Shown here in pieces: positions 1-7,672 of a stretch of 64,000 nucleotides of DNA; position 1 is the stretch's first letter, and each line of letters starts with the position of its first letter. The translations under genes and the position numbers were made by a program. The stretch is from NCBI RefSeq assembly GCF_008362905.1, contig NZ_VFJB01000008.1, forward strand, positions 117,904-181,903, in the 5' to 3' direction. The stretch comes from Deferribacter autotrophicus (GTDB taxonomy: Bacteria > Chrysiogenota > Deferribacteres > Deferribacterales > Deferribacteraceae). The notes under the pieces are model-generated. The model searched no databases. It was not told the origin of the DNA and was given only the letters and a program-made list of their open reading frames with translations.

Positions 1-726
1 TTAAGGAAGGCAAAGACAGACAAATCGGATTCCAAATTGATAGCGGAATATGGGCTGGAATATGGTTATAAATGGAGATTTAAACCTAAGGATGAATTAT
101 ATTATGAGATAGATAGTCGTTTAAAAGCAATAGAGGATTTTCAATCTCAGATAAATAGATTGAATAATCAGATAGAGGGATTTAGCCAATTGCCATATGA
201 ACAAGAAGAGGTTATATCGTGTTATAAAGATGTAATTTCCGCCTATAAGAGCAAGATTAAGAAATTGGAGCAGGAACTAGAGGTTTTGTTGAAAAGTCGT
301 TATAGAGAGGAATATGAGTTAGTTATGAGTATTCCTGGAGTAGGTATGAAGTTAGCGTCGATAGTGTTGGGCAAATTGGAGTGTTTTCGTAATTTCAAGA
401 GGGCGAAGGAGGTTGTTAGTTATATAGGTTTGTGTCCTTCTATTAGGGAATCTGGGACATCTGTAAGGGGAAGGGGACATATATCAAGGAGAGGAAATGC
501 TTATATAAGGAAGATATTGTTTGTATGTTCATTGTCAGCGATACGGTATAATAAATTTTGTTCAAATTTGTATAGAAGGCTTTTATCATCAGGTAAAGCG
601 AAGAAATTGGCGATAATAGCAGTAGCGAATAAATTGATAAGGCAAATATTTGGTGTATTAAAAAACGGTAGGCCATATGATCCAGAATATTTAAAAAATT
701 TAACAGAGGTTACAGAAAATGGTTGA
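1..726 (+). CDS. IS110-family transposase, C-terminal part (5' end outside window)
   Basis: The frame is open to base 1, so the true start lies upstream; the TTG at 37 is only an internal codon. The visible 241 residues begin inside a KTDKxDxxLIAEYG-type segment typical of the IS110/IS116/IS902 family. A helical middle part follows, then the C-terminal Transposase_20 region with a SIPGVG motif (near residue 116) and a RGRGHISRRGN segment that holds the conserved serine of this family. In the family the N-terminal DEDD RuvC-like domain and the C-terminal serine domain act together in cut-and-paste insertion. The N-terminal catalytic residues are not in view, so I cannot say whether the gene is intact. 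Confidence 0.9.
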   Translation, partial: LRKAKTDKSDSKLIAEYGLEYGYKWRFKPKDELYYEIDSRLKAIEDFQSQINRLNNQIEGFSQLPYEQEEVISCYKDVISAYKSKIKKLEQELEVLLKSRYREEYELVMSIPGVGMKLASIVLGKLECFRNFKRAKEVVSYIGLCPSIRESGTSVRGRGHISRRGNAYIRKILFVCSLSAIRYNKFCSNLYRRLLSSGKAKKLAIIAVANKLIRQIFGVLKNGRPYDPEYLKNLTEVTENG

Positions 727-735
727 CAATTAACA

Positions 736-816
736 CGGAACATTCTCACAAAACGTCCAGTTTTGTTCCGAGGCAAGTTCCTCTAAAACCGCCATCCATG
801 GCGGTTTTATGGGAAC
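736..816 (+). ncRNA. Two consecutive hairpins after the IS110 transposase; possible bridge/seek RNA or terminator
   Basis: Seen: CGGAAC (736-741) plus AAAAC (750-754) pair with GTTTTGTTCCG (760-770), leaving an 8-nt bulge. Then AAAACCGCCAT (785-795) pairs perfectly with ATGGCGGTTTT (798-808), with an outer GTTCC/GGAAC pair (777-781/812-816). There is no T-run, so this is not a classic intrinsic terminator. Known: IS110-family elements encode a structured guide RNA beside the transposase, and the IS1111 group carries it downstream of the gene. Assigning that role here is inference. Confidence 0.35.
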
Positions 817-818
817 TT

Positions 819-921
819 TCAGGGTGTTGCACAAAGTGCCAAGATACATCCTGTGAGCTATTTTAGCAGTTATTATTTATTATTTTAAAAGCTAATGTTT
901 ATTTTTTGTGCTACACCCTGA
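819..921. repeat. MITE-like 103-bp element with 17-bp inverted ends
   Basis: The sequence TCAGGGTGTTGCACAAA (819-835) and the reverse complement of 905-921 match at 16 of 17 positions. The 69 bp between them is AT-rich and has no coding sequence. This is the form of a small non-autonomous element, or of the two ends left after an internal deletion of an IS. No clear target-site duplication is visible. The gene-free stretch 727-1053 therefore holds the IS110 hairpins (736-816), this element, and the leader of the butyrate kinase gene (922-1053). Confidence 0.5.
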
Positions 922-1053
922 ACCCGAAAAATGTTTTCCCACAAACTCATTAAAAAAAGTTTTGTAAAAAATGGGGTGACGCCAGATATTTTCATAGTTG
1001 AAATTTTCTTAAGCTGATGATAAGTTAAGTAAAATTTAATCCAAGGAGTTTGT

Positions 1054-2118
1054 ATGAATATTTTAGCCGTTGATCCCGGTTCTACATCCACAAAAATAGG
1101 CATCTATTTTAATGGAAAAATATATAAACATAAAGTGGAACATCTGGATGAAAATTTTTTAAAAATAAAAACTGTGGTGGAGCAGAAAGATATTAGGTTT
1201 GATAATATTAAACAATTTTTAAAAGATAATAATTTTGAAGATGTTAATTTTGATGCCATAGTTGCCAGAGGGGGATTGATAAAAAGTGTTGAAGGCGGGG
1301 TTTATGAAGTTAATGAAAGATTGATTGAAGATTTAAAGAAAGGAGTAAACGGTGAACATCCAGCAAATTTGGGTGGAATATTAGCAAGAGAGTTTGCAGA
1401 GATTTATAATTGTCCTGCCTTTATTGTGGATCCACCGATTATTGATGAAATGTGGGAAATAGCAAAGATTACAGGGGTCAACTCTATAACAAGAAAAAGT
1501 AAGTTTCATGCATTGAATCATAAAGAGGTGGCAAGGCGTGTTGCAAAAGAAAAATTGAGTAAAAGATATGAAGATTCTATCTTAATTGTGGCTCATATGG
1601 GTGGCGGTATAACCATAGGTCTTCATTATTATGGAAAAGTGGTAGATGTGAATAACGGTCTTGACGGTGATGGTCCTTTTGCTGTTGAAAGGGCTGGAAG
1701 CTTACCTGTGGACGGTATTATTGAGTATTTAAAAAACACCGAAATGTCGCTGGATAAGTTTTTGAAACTTGTTGTAAAAGAATCAGGAATATATTCACAT
1801 TTAAAAACTAAGGATATGATAAAAGTTGAAGATATGGTTACAGGTGGCGATAACGAAGCAGAAAAAGTTTTGGATGCTTTTGTGTATAATATATCAAAGG
1901 AGATAGGTGGTTTGTTTGCTGCGGCTAAGGGAAAAATAGATGGAATTGTTCTCACAGGAGGTTTAGCCAATAGTAAGCTTATTGTGGAAAAAATAAGAGA
2001 TTACGTTGGTTTTATGTCGGAGATATATGTTGTTCCTGGTGAATATGAAATTGAAGCATTGATTAATGGTGCTATTAGAGTTTTAAAAGGAGAAGAAAAT
2101 GCTAAGATCTATGAATAA
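1054..2118 (+). CDS. buk: Butyrate kinase (ASKHA family)
   Basis: 354 aa, the usual length for butyrate/branched-chain fatty-acid kinases. These interconvert acyl-phosphate + ADP and the free acid + ATP in the cytoplasm. The N-terminus has the phosphate-binding DPGSTSTK segment (residues 7-14); a second glycine-rich AHMGGGITIG segment lies near 178-187, and LTGGLA near 301. The ATG at 1054 has a good AAGGAG site (1043-1048). The stop overlaps the start of the next gene, which carries a phosphate butyryltransferase domain, so the pair forms the classic Ptb-Buk route between acyl-CoA and acid plus ATP. The preferred substrate (butyrate or a branched-chain acid) cannot be read from the sequence. 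Confidence 0.93.
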   Translation: MNILAVDPGSTSTKIGIYFNGKIYKHKVEHLDENFLKIKTVVEQKDIRFDNIKQFLKDNNFEDVNFDAIVARGGLIKSVEGGVYEVNERLIEDLKKGVNGEHPANLGGILAREFAEIYNCPAFIVDPPIIDEMWEIAKITGVNSITRKSKFHALNHKEVARRVAKEKLSKRYEDSILIVAHMGGGITIGLHYYGKVVDVNNGLDGDGPFAVERAGSLPVDGIIEYLKNTEMSLDKFLKLVVKESGIYSHLKTKDMIKVEDMVTGGDNEAEKVLDAFVYNISKEIGGLFAAAKGKIDGIVLTGGLANSKLIVEKIRDYVGFMSEIYVVPGEYEIEALINGAIRVLKGEENAKIYE

Positions 2119-3622
2119 ATATGGGAATATAGGGAAGAATATTACGGAAATTTTGGTAAGCAAAAACATAGACAAATCCGAACTTTCAAAATTACTTGGT
2201 ATCACAGATGATGAAATTGATGCTATATTAAAAAATGAAATTCAACCCTCTGTTTCTCAACTTTTAAAATTATCCGCTTTCCTCAGCGTGGATATTCCAA
2301 CAATTTTATTTGGCGAATCTTATGAAGATAAAAAGGTTGCCAAAACGACACCTGAAGAAAGAATTGTTGTAAAAAGAAAAGATTATCTTGTCTATGAAAG
2401 TCTTGCACCAAAATATTCAAGTAAAGCTATAGAACCTTTTGTGGTAGATATTTATAAAACAAAAGATTACAATGTTGATGAAAGTGTACATAATGGAGAA
2501 GAGTTTATCTATGTTATGGAAGGGAAAATCAGGATGGTCATCGATGGGAAAGAATATCTGCTAGATGCAGGTGATACCATATATTTTGATTCATCTTTGA
2601 AACATAAGATTGAGTCAATAACAGATAAATCTAAGATTTTTGCAGCTCTTTATTATGGTTCTTCAATGCTTTTGAAGACAAAAGGTAAAAAAATGAAAGA
2701 TTTGATACAAGCTGCAAAAATAATCAATCCGCAAAATATTGTTGTAATAAATCCAGATAAATCATCTCTGGATGCTGTAAATAAAGCTATAGCAGAGGGG
2801 ATAATAAACAAGGTATATCTTGTGGGGAACAAGAAAAAATTGGAAAAAGATTTGAGTGATTATCTTATATTTCAAAAACATTATGTCTATGAACATATTG
2901 ATGATAGTGAAACTTATTTCCAAGATTGCACTAAAAAAGGGATTGAGCTTATCAAAGAAGGTAAAGTCGATTTTATAATGAAAGGGAACATAAATACTGC
3001 TATAATGTTAAAAGAGATATTAAATAAGAAAACTGGAATTCCTTCCATGCGAAGATTAAGTCTTGTAAGTATTTTTGAATTATACGATAGAGAAAAGTTT
3101 ATATTACTTACTGATCCTGCTATAAATACCGAGCTTTTTCCTGGTGGCAATCTGGATTTAAGTAAAGATATTATTAATAATGCCATTGATGTTGCAAAGG
3201 CTATAGGAATTTCTGATATTAAAGTGGCTCTTCTTGAAGCAAATGAGATCCCAACAGAAAAAATACCCTCTACAATTTTAGATCAGGAATTGTCAAAGTT
3301 AAAGTGGGAGGATGCTGTAGTTTATGGCCCCCTTTCTTATGATCTGGCGCTGTATCCTGATGCTGTAGAAAAGAAAGGGTTGAAAGATAATCCTGTGGCA
3401 GGAAATGCCGATATCCTTGTTGTGCCACATATAGAAGCTGGGAATTTTCTTTATAAATCATGGGCTATGACAATGGGTGCTGATGTAGCAAATGTTGTTG
3501 TGGGTGCGAAAGTACCAATTGTCATTACATCGAGAAGTGATAGCGATATGGTGAAGTTTTTAACGATTTGTGCCAATGCTATTTTTGCCAACTACTTGAG
3601 TATAAAAAATGGAAACGATTGA
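2099..3622 (+). CDS. XRE-cupin regulator fused to phosphate butyryltransferase
   Basis: 507 aa with three parts. Residues about 13-68 form an XRE-type helix-turn-helix. Residues about 113-185 form a small cupin with H131, E135 and H169 as possible metal ligands. Residues about 199-505 form a complete PTA/PTB phosphotransacylase, with the DFIMKGNINT, LLTDPAIN, KVALLEANE and GPLSYDLALYPDA segments typical of phosphate acyltransferases. Ptb converts acyl-CoA + Pi to acyl-phosphate, the substrate of the kinase next door. The ATG at 2099 is chosen over the one at 2111 because AGGAG (2088-2092) lies six bases before it; it overlaps buk by 20 nt. The frame runs through all domains without a break. 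A sensor-regulator joined to the enzyme of its own pathway suggests autoregulation, which is inference. Confidence 0.9.
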   Translation: MLRSMNKYGNIGKNITEILVSKNIDKSELSKLLGITDDEIDAILKNEIQPSVSQLLKLSAFLSVDIPTILFGESYEDKKVAKTTPEERIVVKRKDYLVYESLAPKYSSKAIEPFVVDIYKTKDYNVDESVHNGEEFIYVMEGKIRMVIDGKEYLLDAGDTIYFDSSLKHKIESITDKSKIFAALYYGSSMLLKTKGKKMKDLIQAAKIINPQNIVVINPDKSSLDAVNKAIAEGIINKVYLVGNKKKLEKDLSDYLIFQKHYVYEHIDDSETYFQDCTKKGIELIKEGKVDFIMKGNINTAIMLKEILNKKTGIPSMRRLSLVSIFELYDREKFILLTDPAINTELFPGGNLDLSKDIINNAIDVAKAIGISDIKVALLEANEIPTEKIPSTILDQELSKLKWEDAVVYGPLSYDLALYPDAVEKKGLKDNPVAGNADILVVPHIEAGNFLYKSWAMTMGADVANVVVGAKVPIVITSRSDSDMVKFLTICANAIFANYLSIKNGND

Positions 3623-4061
3623 ACGAGTATTAATAGTAAATAGCTCTATAGAAAAAGTTTGGGATTTTTTTACAAATCATAAAAATCTAGAAAAGTTAAA
3701 TCCCCCAGAAATCAGATTTAGGGTGGTTAACAGTGTTTTTGATGACAAAATATTTGATGGAAATATCATAACTTACAAGTTTCAAGTTATGTTTTTTACT
3801 TTTACATGGGTAAGTAAGATATCTGCTGTCAAAGAATATATGTATTTTATAGATAAGATGATTAAAGGTCCTTTCAAAAGATGGTATCATTTCCATCATT
3901 TTGAAAAATTGGATAATAATAAAACGTGTATTAAAGACAAGATTCTTTATGAGCCTCCTTTTTATCCGGTTTCTTTTTTTACCAATGGTTTTGTTCGTAA
4001 TAAGCTTGAGTACATTTTTCAGTACAGGGATAAAGTGTTACAAAAGGAATTAAATCAATAA
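3609..4061 (+). CDS. SRPBCC (START-like) family protein
   Basis: 150 aa. The N-terminal EKVWDFFTNHKNLEKLNPP segment and the alternating strand pattern are those of the SRPBCC/polyketide-cyclase ligand-binding fold (YfjG/CDR type). The ligand is unknown. It overlaps the preceding gene by 14 nt, so it is probably the last gene of the buk operon. A strong hairpin follows. The convergent neighbour is a TIGR01777 epimerase, a family that elsewhere occurs fused to an SRPBCC domain, which suggests a functional link. Confidence 0.75.
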   Translation: METIERVLIVNSSIEKVWDFFTNHKNLEKLNPPEIRFRVVNSVFDDKIFDGNIITYKFQVMFFTFTWVSKISAVKEYMYFIDKMIKGPFKRWYHFHHFEKLDNNKTCIKDKILYEPPFYPVSFFTNGFVRNKLEYIFQYRDKVLQKELNQ

Positions 4062-4064
4062 TTT

Positions 4065-4099
4065 AAAATAGTTCTCACTGAAAAAGTGAGAACTATTTT
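4065..4099. terminator. Strong hairpin, probably bidirectional terminator
   Basis: A perfect 15-bp stem (4065-4079 with 4085-4099) closes a GAAAA loop; the stem ends in A and T runs on the two sides, so it could act on both strands. It lies just after the SRPBCC stop and downstream of the minus-strand epimerase gene. Confidence 0.8.
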
Positions 4100-4201
4100 A
4101 TAAATAATATTTTTTCATGATTTTGCTAGTTTTTATCCCTCAATTAATAAAATTTTATGTTTTATATAATTTTTTGTAAACTCAGCATTTTTGGGGGTTC
4201 T

Positions 4202-4223
4202 AAAGGGGGTGTTAACCCCCTTT
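4202..4223. repeat. G5/C5 intergenic hairpin
   Basis: AAAGGGGG (4202-4209) pairs with CCCCCTTT (4216-4223) around a six-base loop. No T-run of terminator type follows on either side. Similar GC-clamped stems occur at 45516-45539 and 49296-49310. Confidence 0.5.
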
Positions 4224-4296
4224 AAGTCACACCATTACAAATGCTATAAATAAAGTATTTTTTAATTATTAATAAGATATACTTTTTCAGTGGCAA

Positions 4297-5145
4297 TTAT
4301 AATAGTAAATCTTTTAATGCTGAAATGATATCAGGAAATTCAAATTTAAAACCTGATTCCAATAGTATCTTAGGTAATACATTTTGAGTTTTGAGAAGAA
4401 TATCTGCTCCTTCTCCGTAAACTAATTTTAATATGAAAGAGGGAATAGTTAAGACAGTGGGCCTTTTCAAAATATTGCCGGCAATTTTTGTGAACTCATA
4501 ATTTGTCACAGGGTTTGGGGCCACTATATTTACTTCTTTATTTATATTCTTTTCAATTATGTGGTCCATTGCTCTTATACAATCCTCAATATGAATCCAC
4601 GAAATTACCTGTTTTCCGCTTGCAATTTTACCGCCGATACCGAGCTTAAATGGGAGTATCATTCTTGGAAATGTACCACCGTTTTTCCCTAAAACGACAC
4701 CAAATCTCAAAATGGATGTGGAGATTCCATATTCTTCTGCCTTTAATGCCTCATTTTCCCAGATTTGGCATACGTATGATAAAAAATCATTATTGATTTT
4801 GCATGTGTATTCGTCACATTGTATTTCACTTGTATAAATTCCTATGGCTGATGCCGATAAAAATCGTTTGGGTTTATTTTTTAACTTACTCATAGCTGCA
4901 ACAATATTTTTTGTCGGTATTACCCTGCTATCAACAATGATATTTTTGTATTTTTTAGTCCATCTTTTAAGGATAGGTGCACCGGCTAAGTTGATAATAA
5001 TATCTGCTGAGTCAATTTTATTTAATAAAGCTTCAGGGGTATATAGGTCTTTTCTATTTAAAAAGATAAATTCATATTTGGTTTTATATTTGTTAATAAA
5101 ATTTTTACCAATAAAACCTCTATGACCGGAAATGGCAATTTTCAA
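4297..5145 (-). CDS. TIGR01777-family NAD(P)-dependent epimerase/oxidoreductase (YfcH-like)
   Basis: 282 aa. It starts with a short-chain-dehydrogenase nucleotide-binding motif (ISGHRGFIGKN, residues 5-15), has the IINLAGAPI segment and ends with the DUF1731-like LPKILLESGFKF stretch that marks the TIGR01777 family. The substrate is unknown for the family. The start is a TTG (5143-5145), with AAAGGG about nine bases upstream. It is divergent from the ABC permease at 5194 and convergent with the SRPBCC gene. Confidence 0.85.
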   Translation of the reverse strand: MKIAISGHRGFIGKNFINKYKTKYEFIFLNRKDLYTPEALLNKIDSADIIINLAGAPILKRWTKKYKNIIVDSRVIPTKNIVAAMSKLKNKPKRFLSASAIGIYTSEIQCDEYTCKINNDFLSYVCQIWENEALKAEEYGISTSILRFGVVLGKNGGTFPRMILPFKLGIGGKIASGKQVISWIHIEDCIRAMDHIIEKNINKEVNIVAPNPVTNYEFTKIAGNILKRPTVLTIPSFILKLVYGEGADILLKTQNVLPKILLESGFKFEFPDIISALKDLLL

Positions 5146-5193
5146 CTAATTTATCCCTTTAAAATTTTGATATATCAAATATATTTCCTTAAA

Positions 5194-5970
5194 ATGGGAA
5201 GAAAATCTATCGAATTGATACTGTTTATTGTTTTGATTTTTTTATTAGCCTTTTTTCTCTACAAAGGAGCCACATCGTCAGGATATAACTGGCAGTGGTT
5301 TCGTATCGATGAATTTTTCCTGAAATTTGATAAGGGCAAATTAATTTTAGGTCCATTCCTGAAAGGACTGCTTATAACTTTTCAAATTTCTTTTTTGTCT
5401 TTTATATTAACTAATGTTTTAGGTTTTACATTTGGAATTTTCAGGGTGCTTAACTCTTTTGTTGCAAGGTTATTGGGGTATCTTTATGTTGAAATATTTC
5501 GTAATACTCCTTTGATAATACAAATACTTTTTTTCTATTTTGTAATAGCACCTGTATTTAATATTTCAGGATTTTGGTCAGCTGTAATAGCATTAAGCCT
5601 TTTTGAAGGTGCTTATGCTTGTGAGATAGTCAGAGCCGGAATTGAATCCATAGATAAGGGGCAATGGGAGGCATCTTTTAGTTTGGGTTTGTCTAAAGGT
5701 AACACCATATCCTATATTATTTTACCACAAGCAATTAAAAAGGTTATGTTACCTTTAACCAATATTTTTGTTTCTTTAATAAAAGATTCCGCCTTGGTGA
5801 GTGTAATTGCTGTTTATGATTTAACAATGGAAGCTCAAAAGGCAATTTCAGAAACGTTTATGACCTTTGAAATTTGGCTGACAGTTGCATTTACATATTT
5901 TCTTATAAATGTTATAATTTTAATAATGCTTAGATTATTTAGCTATAAAATGAGATGGGGTGATGTGTGA
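5194..5970 (+). CDS. Polar amino-acid ABC transporter permease (HisM/GlnP type)
   Basis: 258 aa from the ATG at 5194. The frame can be extended to an ATG at 5122, but that would cover the start of the divergent epimerase gene and adds no conserved sequence. Several membrane segments surround the EAA loop (VRAGIESIDKGQWEAS...G...PQA) that contacts the ATPase. Its stop overlaps the binding-protein start (GTGTGA). No clear ribosome-binding site is seen before 5194. Confidence 0.88.
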   Translation: MGRKSIELILFIVLIFLLAFFLYKGATSSGYNWQWFRIDEFFLKFDKGKLILGPFLKGLLITFQISFLSFILTNVLGFTFGIFRVLNSFVARLLGYLYVEIFRNTPLIIQILFFYFVIAPVFNISGFWSAVIALSLFEGAYACEIVRAGIESIDKGQWEASFSLGLSKGNTISYIILPQAIKKVMLPLTNIFVSLIKDSALVSVIAVYDLTMEAQKAISETFMTFEIWLTVAFTYFLINVIILIMLRLFSYKMRWGDV

Positions 5971-6764
5971 ATTTTTTAAAGAAATTTTTTTTAATTTTAC
6001 TTTTGTTTTCTTTTGCAGCTAATTTGTCTGCATCTGAAGGCACTCTTGATAAGATTTTAAAAAGGGGGGTGTTGAAAGTTGGTATGTCCACATTTGTTCC
6101 TTGGGCGATGTATGACAAGAAGGGAAGGCTTGTTGGTTTTGAGATTGATGTTGCAAAACGTTTAGCGAAAGATATGGGTGTGAAAGTTCAGTTTGTACCG
6201 ACTAAATGGTCAGGCATCATCCCAGCTTTATTGACAGGTAAATTCGATATTATCATTGGTGGAATGAGTATCACACCACAAAGAGCTTTGAAAGTAAATT
6301 TTTCTATTCCATATGATTATTCCGGAATGTCTATTGTGGCCAATAAAACTAAGGCAAAAGGATTTAATTCTTTAAAATATTTTAATAAGAAAGGTGTAAT
6401 AATTGCTGTTCGTATAGGTACAACTGCTGAGGTGGCTGCAAAAAAATATATGCCAAATGCAACCATAAAACTATTTGATGATGAATCACAGGCGATTCAG
6501 GAGCTTCTTTTAGGAAGAGCACATGCTGTTGTAGCTTCAGCTCCAATGCCTGCATTTCAAGCAATAAAACATTCTGATAGACTATTTTTACCTATTAAAG
6601 ATACTTTTACAAAAGAACCTATAGGTTTTGCTATTAGAAAAGGGGATTCGGATTTTCTAAACTTTTTAAATAGCTGGATTACTTATGTAAAAGCTGAAGG
6701 GTTTTTAAAGGAAAGAAAACATTATTGGTTTTATACAAGAGATTGGGAGAAACTGATTAAATAA
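5967..6764 (+). CDS. Periplasmic amino-acid-binding protein (SBP_bac_3)
   Basis: 265 aa with a cleavable signal peptide (about residues 1-22, ending SAS) and a family-3 solute-binding domain: LKVGMSTFVPWAM at the start, GFEIDVAKRLAKDMG, then GKFDIIIGGMSITPQRA. The ligand is likely a polar amino acid but cannot be named. The GTG start overlaps the permease stop by four bases. An intrinsic terminator follows at 6767, so this gene may be expressed more strongly than the second permease. Confidence 0.9.
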   Translation: MNFLKKFFLILLLFSFAANLSASEGTLDKILKRGVLKVGMSTFVPWAMYDKKGRLVGFEIDVAKRLAKDMGVKVQFVPTKWSGIIPALLTGKFDIIIGGMSITPQRALKVNFSIPYDYSGMSIVANKTKAKGFNSLKYFNKKGVIIAVRIGTTAEVAAKKYMPNATIKLFDDESQAIQELLLGRAHAVVASAPMPAFQAIKHSDRLFLPIKDTFTKEPIGFAIRKGDSDFLNFLNSWITYVKAEGFLKERKHYWFYTRDWEKLIK

Positions 6765-6766
6765 TT

Positions 6767-6793
6767 GCTAAGGCCTACGCCTTAGCTTTTTTT
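6767..6793 (+). terminator. Intra-operon intrinsic terminator
   Basis: GCTAAGGC (6767-6774) and GCCTTAGC (6779-6786) form a perfect 8-bp stem with a CTAC loop, followed by seven T residues (6787-6793). It lies between the binding-protein stop and the second permease start at 6797, so it should act as a partial terminator inside the operon. Confidence 0.9.
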
Positions 6794-6796
6794 GAA

Positions 6797-7672
6797 ATGA
6801 AGCAGAAAATAAAGATTACTAAAATTGATATTCTTTTAATAATTTTGATTCTATTTTTTATCTGGCTTTTTTTCTACAGAGTAAATAAATATCTGAATTA
6901 CCAGTGGCAGTGGAAATCAATTTTTCAATATTTTTTCGTGGTAGAAGATGGCAAAATAGGAGCAAATGTATTAAGCATTGGTATCTTAAATACGATAAAA
7001 ATTAGTGTCTATTCTATTATATTATCTACAATAATCGGATTTATTATGGGTATATTTAAGAGCACAAAAAATCTTTTTTTTAGATTGATCGGTGTTATGT
7101 ATGTTGAATCTATAAGAAACATCCCTTCCATAGTTGTTATTTTTGTAGTTTATTATTTTTTAGGGGATCAAATTATAACTGTTTTAAAACTAGATAATTT
7201 TTTTATAACTTTGGATGACAAATATAATATTTTACTAAACTTTTTTCTCGTGCCAAAAGATAAAATTTCAATTTTTCTGATTGGGATAATTGCCCTTTCT
7301 CTGTATGAGGGGGCGTATATAACTGAGATAGTAAGAGGAGCGATTAAATCCATTGATAAAGGTCAAATCGATGCATCTAAAAGTTTAGGTTTAAATAAAT
7401 GGCAACGATTGAGATATATTGTTTTTCCTCAGGCATTACCTTTAATTATACCTCCACTGACAGGGCAGATGGTTTCCACAATAAAGGATTCTGCCATTTT
7501 ATCGGTTATTTCCATTCCGGAGCTAACTTTTCAAGGAATGGAATTGATGGCATCAACATATTTGATTTTTGAAACTTGGATAATTATCACAGTTATTTAT
7601 TTGGTATTAAATATAATACTATCACATGTATCCGGGTATTTGGAAATGAGATTAAAATCGTATAGAACCTAA
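6797..7672 (+). CDS. Second polar amino-acid ABC transporter permease
   Basis: 291 aa, same family as the permease at 5194, with one N-terminal membrane helix and the EAA loop (VRGAIKSIDKGQIDAS...PQA). It would pair with the first permease as a heterodimer. The ATG lies only three bases after the T-run of the terminator and has no visible Shine-Dalgarno site, so its translation may depend on read-through. It ends in a 4-bp overlap with the convergent EamA gene. No ATP-binding subunit gene is present in the window. Confidence 0.87.
   Translation: MKQKIKITKIDILLIILILFFIWLFFYRVNKYLNYQWQWKSIFQYFFVVEDGKIGANVLSIGILNTIKISVYSIILSTIIGFIMGIFKSTKNLFFRLIGVMYVESIRNIPSIVVIFVVYYFLGDQIITVLKLDNFFITLDDKYNILLNFFLVPKDKISIFLIGIIALSLYEGAYITEIVRGAIKSIDKGQIDASKSLGLNKWQRLRYIVFPQALPLIIPPLTGQMVSTIKDSAILSVISIPELTFQGMELMASTYLIFETWIIITVIYLVLNIILSHVSGYLEMRLKSYRT

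Larger units (their letters stand above)
1..816 (+). mobile_element. IS110-family insertion sequence, right part only
   Basis: The transposase gene plus the structured non-coding stretch after its stop are taken as the right part of an IS110-type element. This family usually has no clear terminal inverted repeats, so the boundary is a guess. It is placed at the end of the second hairpin because a different inverted-repeat element begins at 819. Confidence 0.5.

Noticed and set aside
5122..5193. Longer form of the first ABC permease
   Set aside because: It would read through the start of the divergent epimerase gene and adds no conserved residues.
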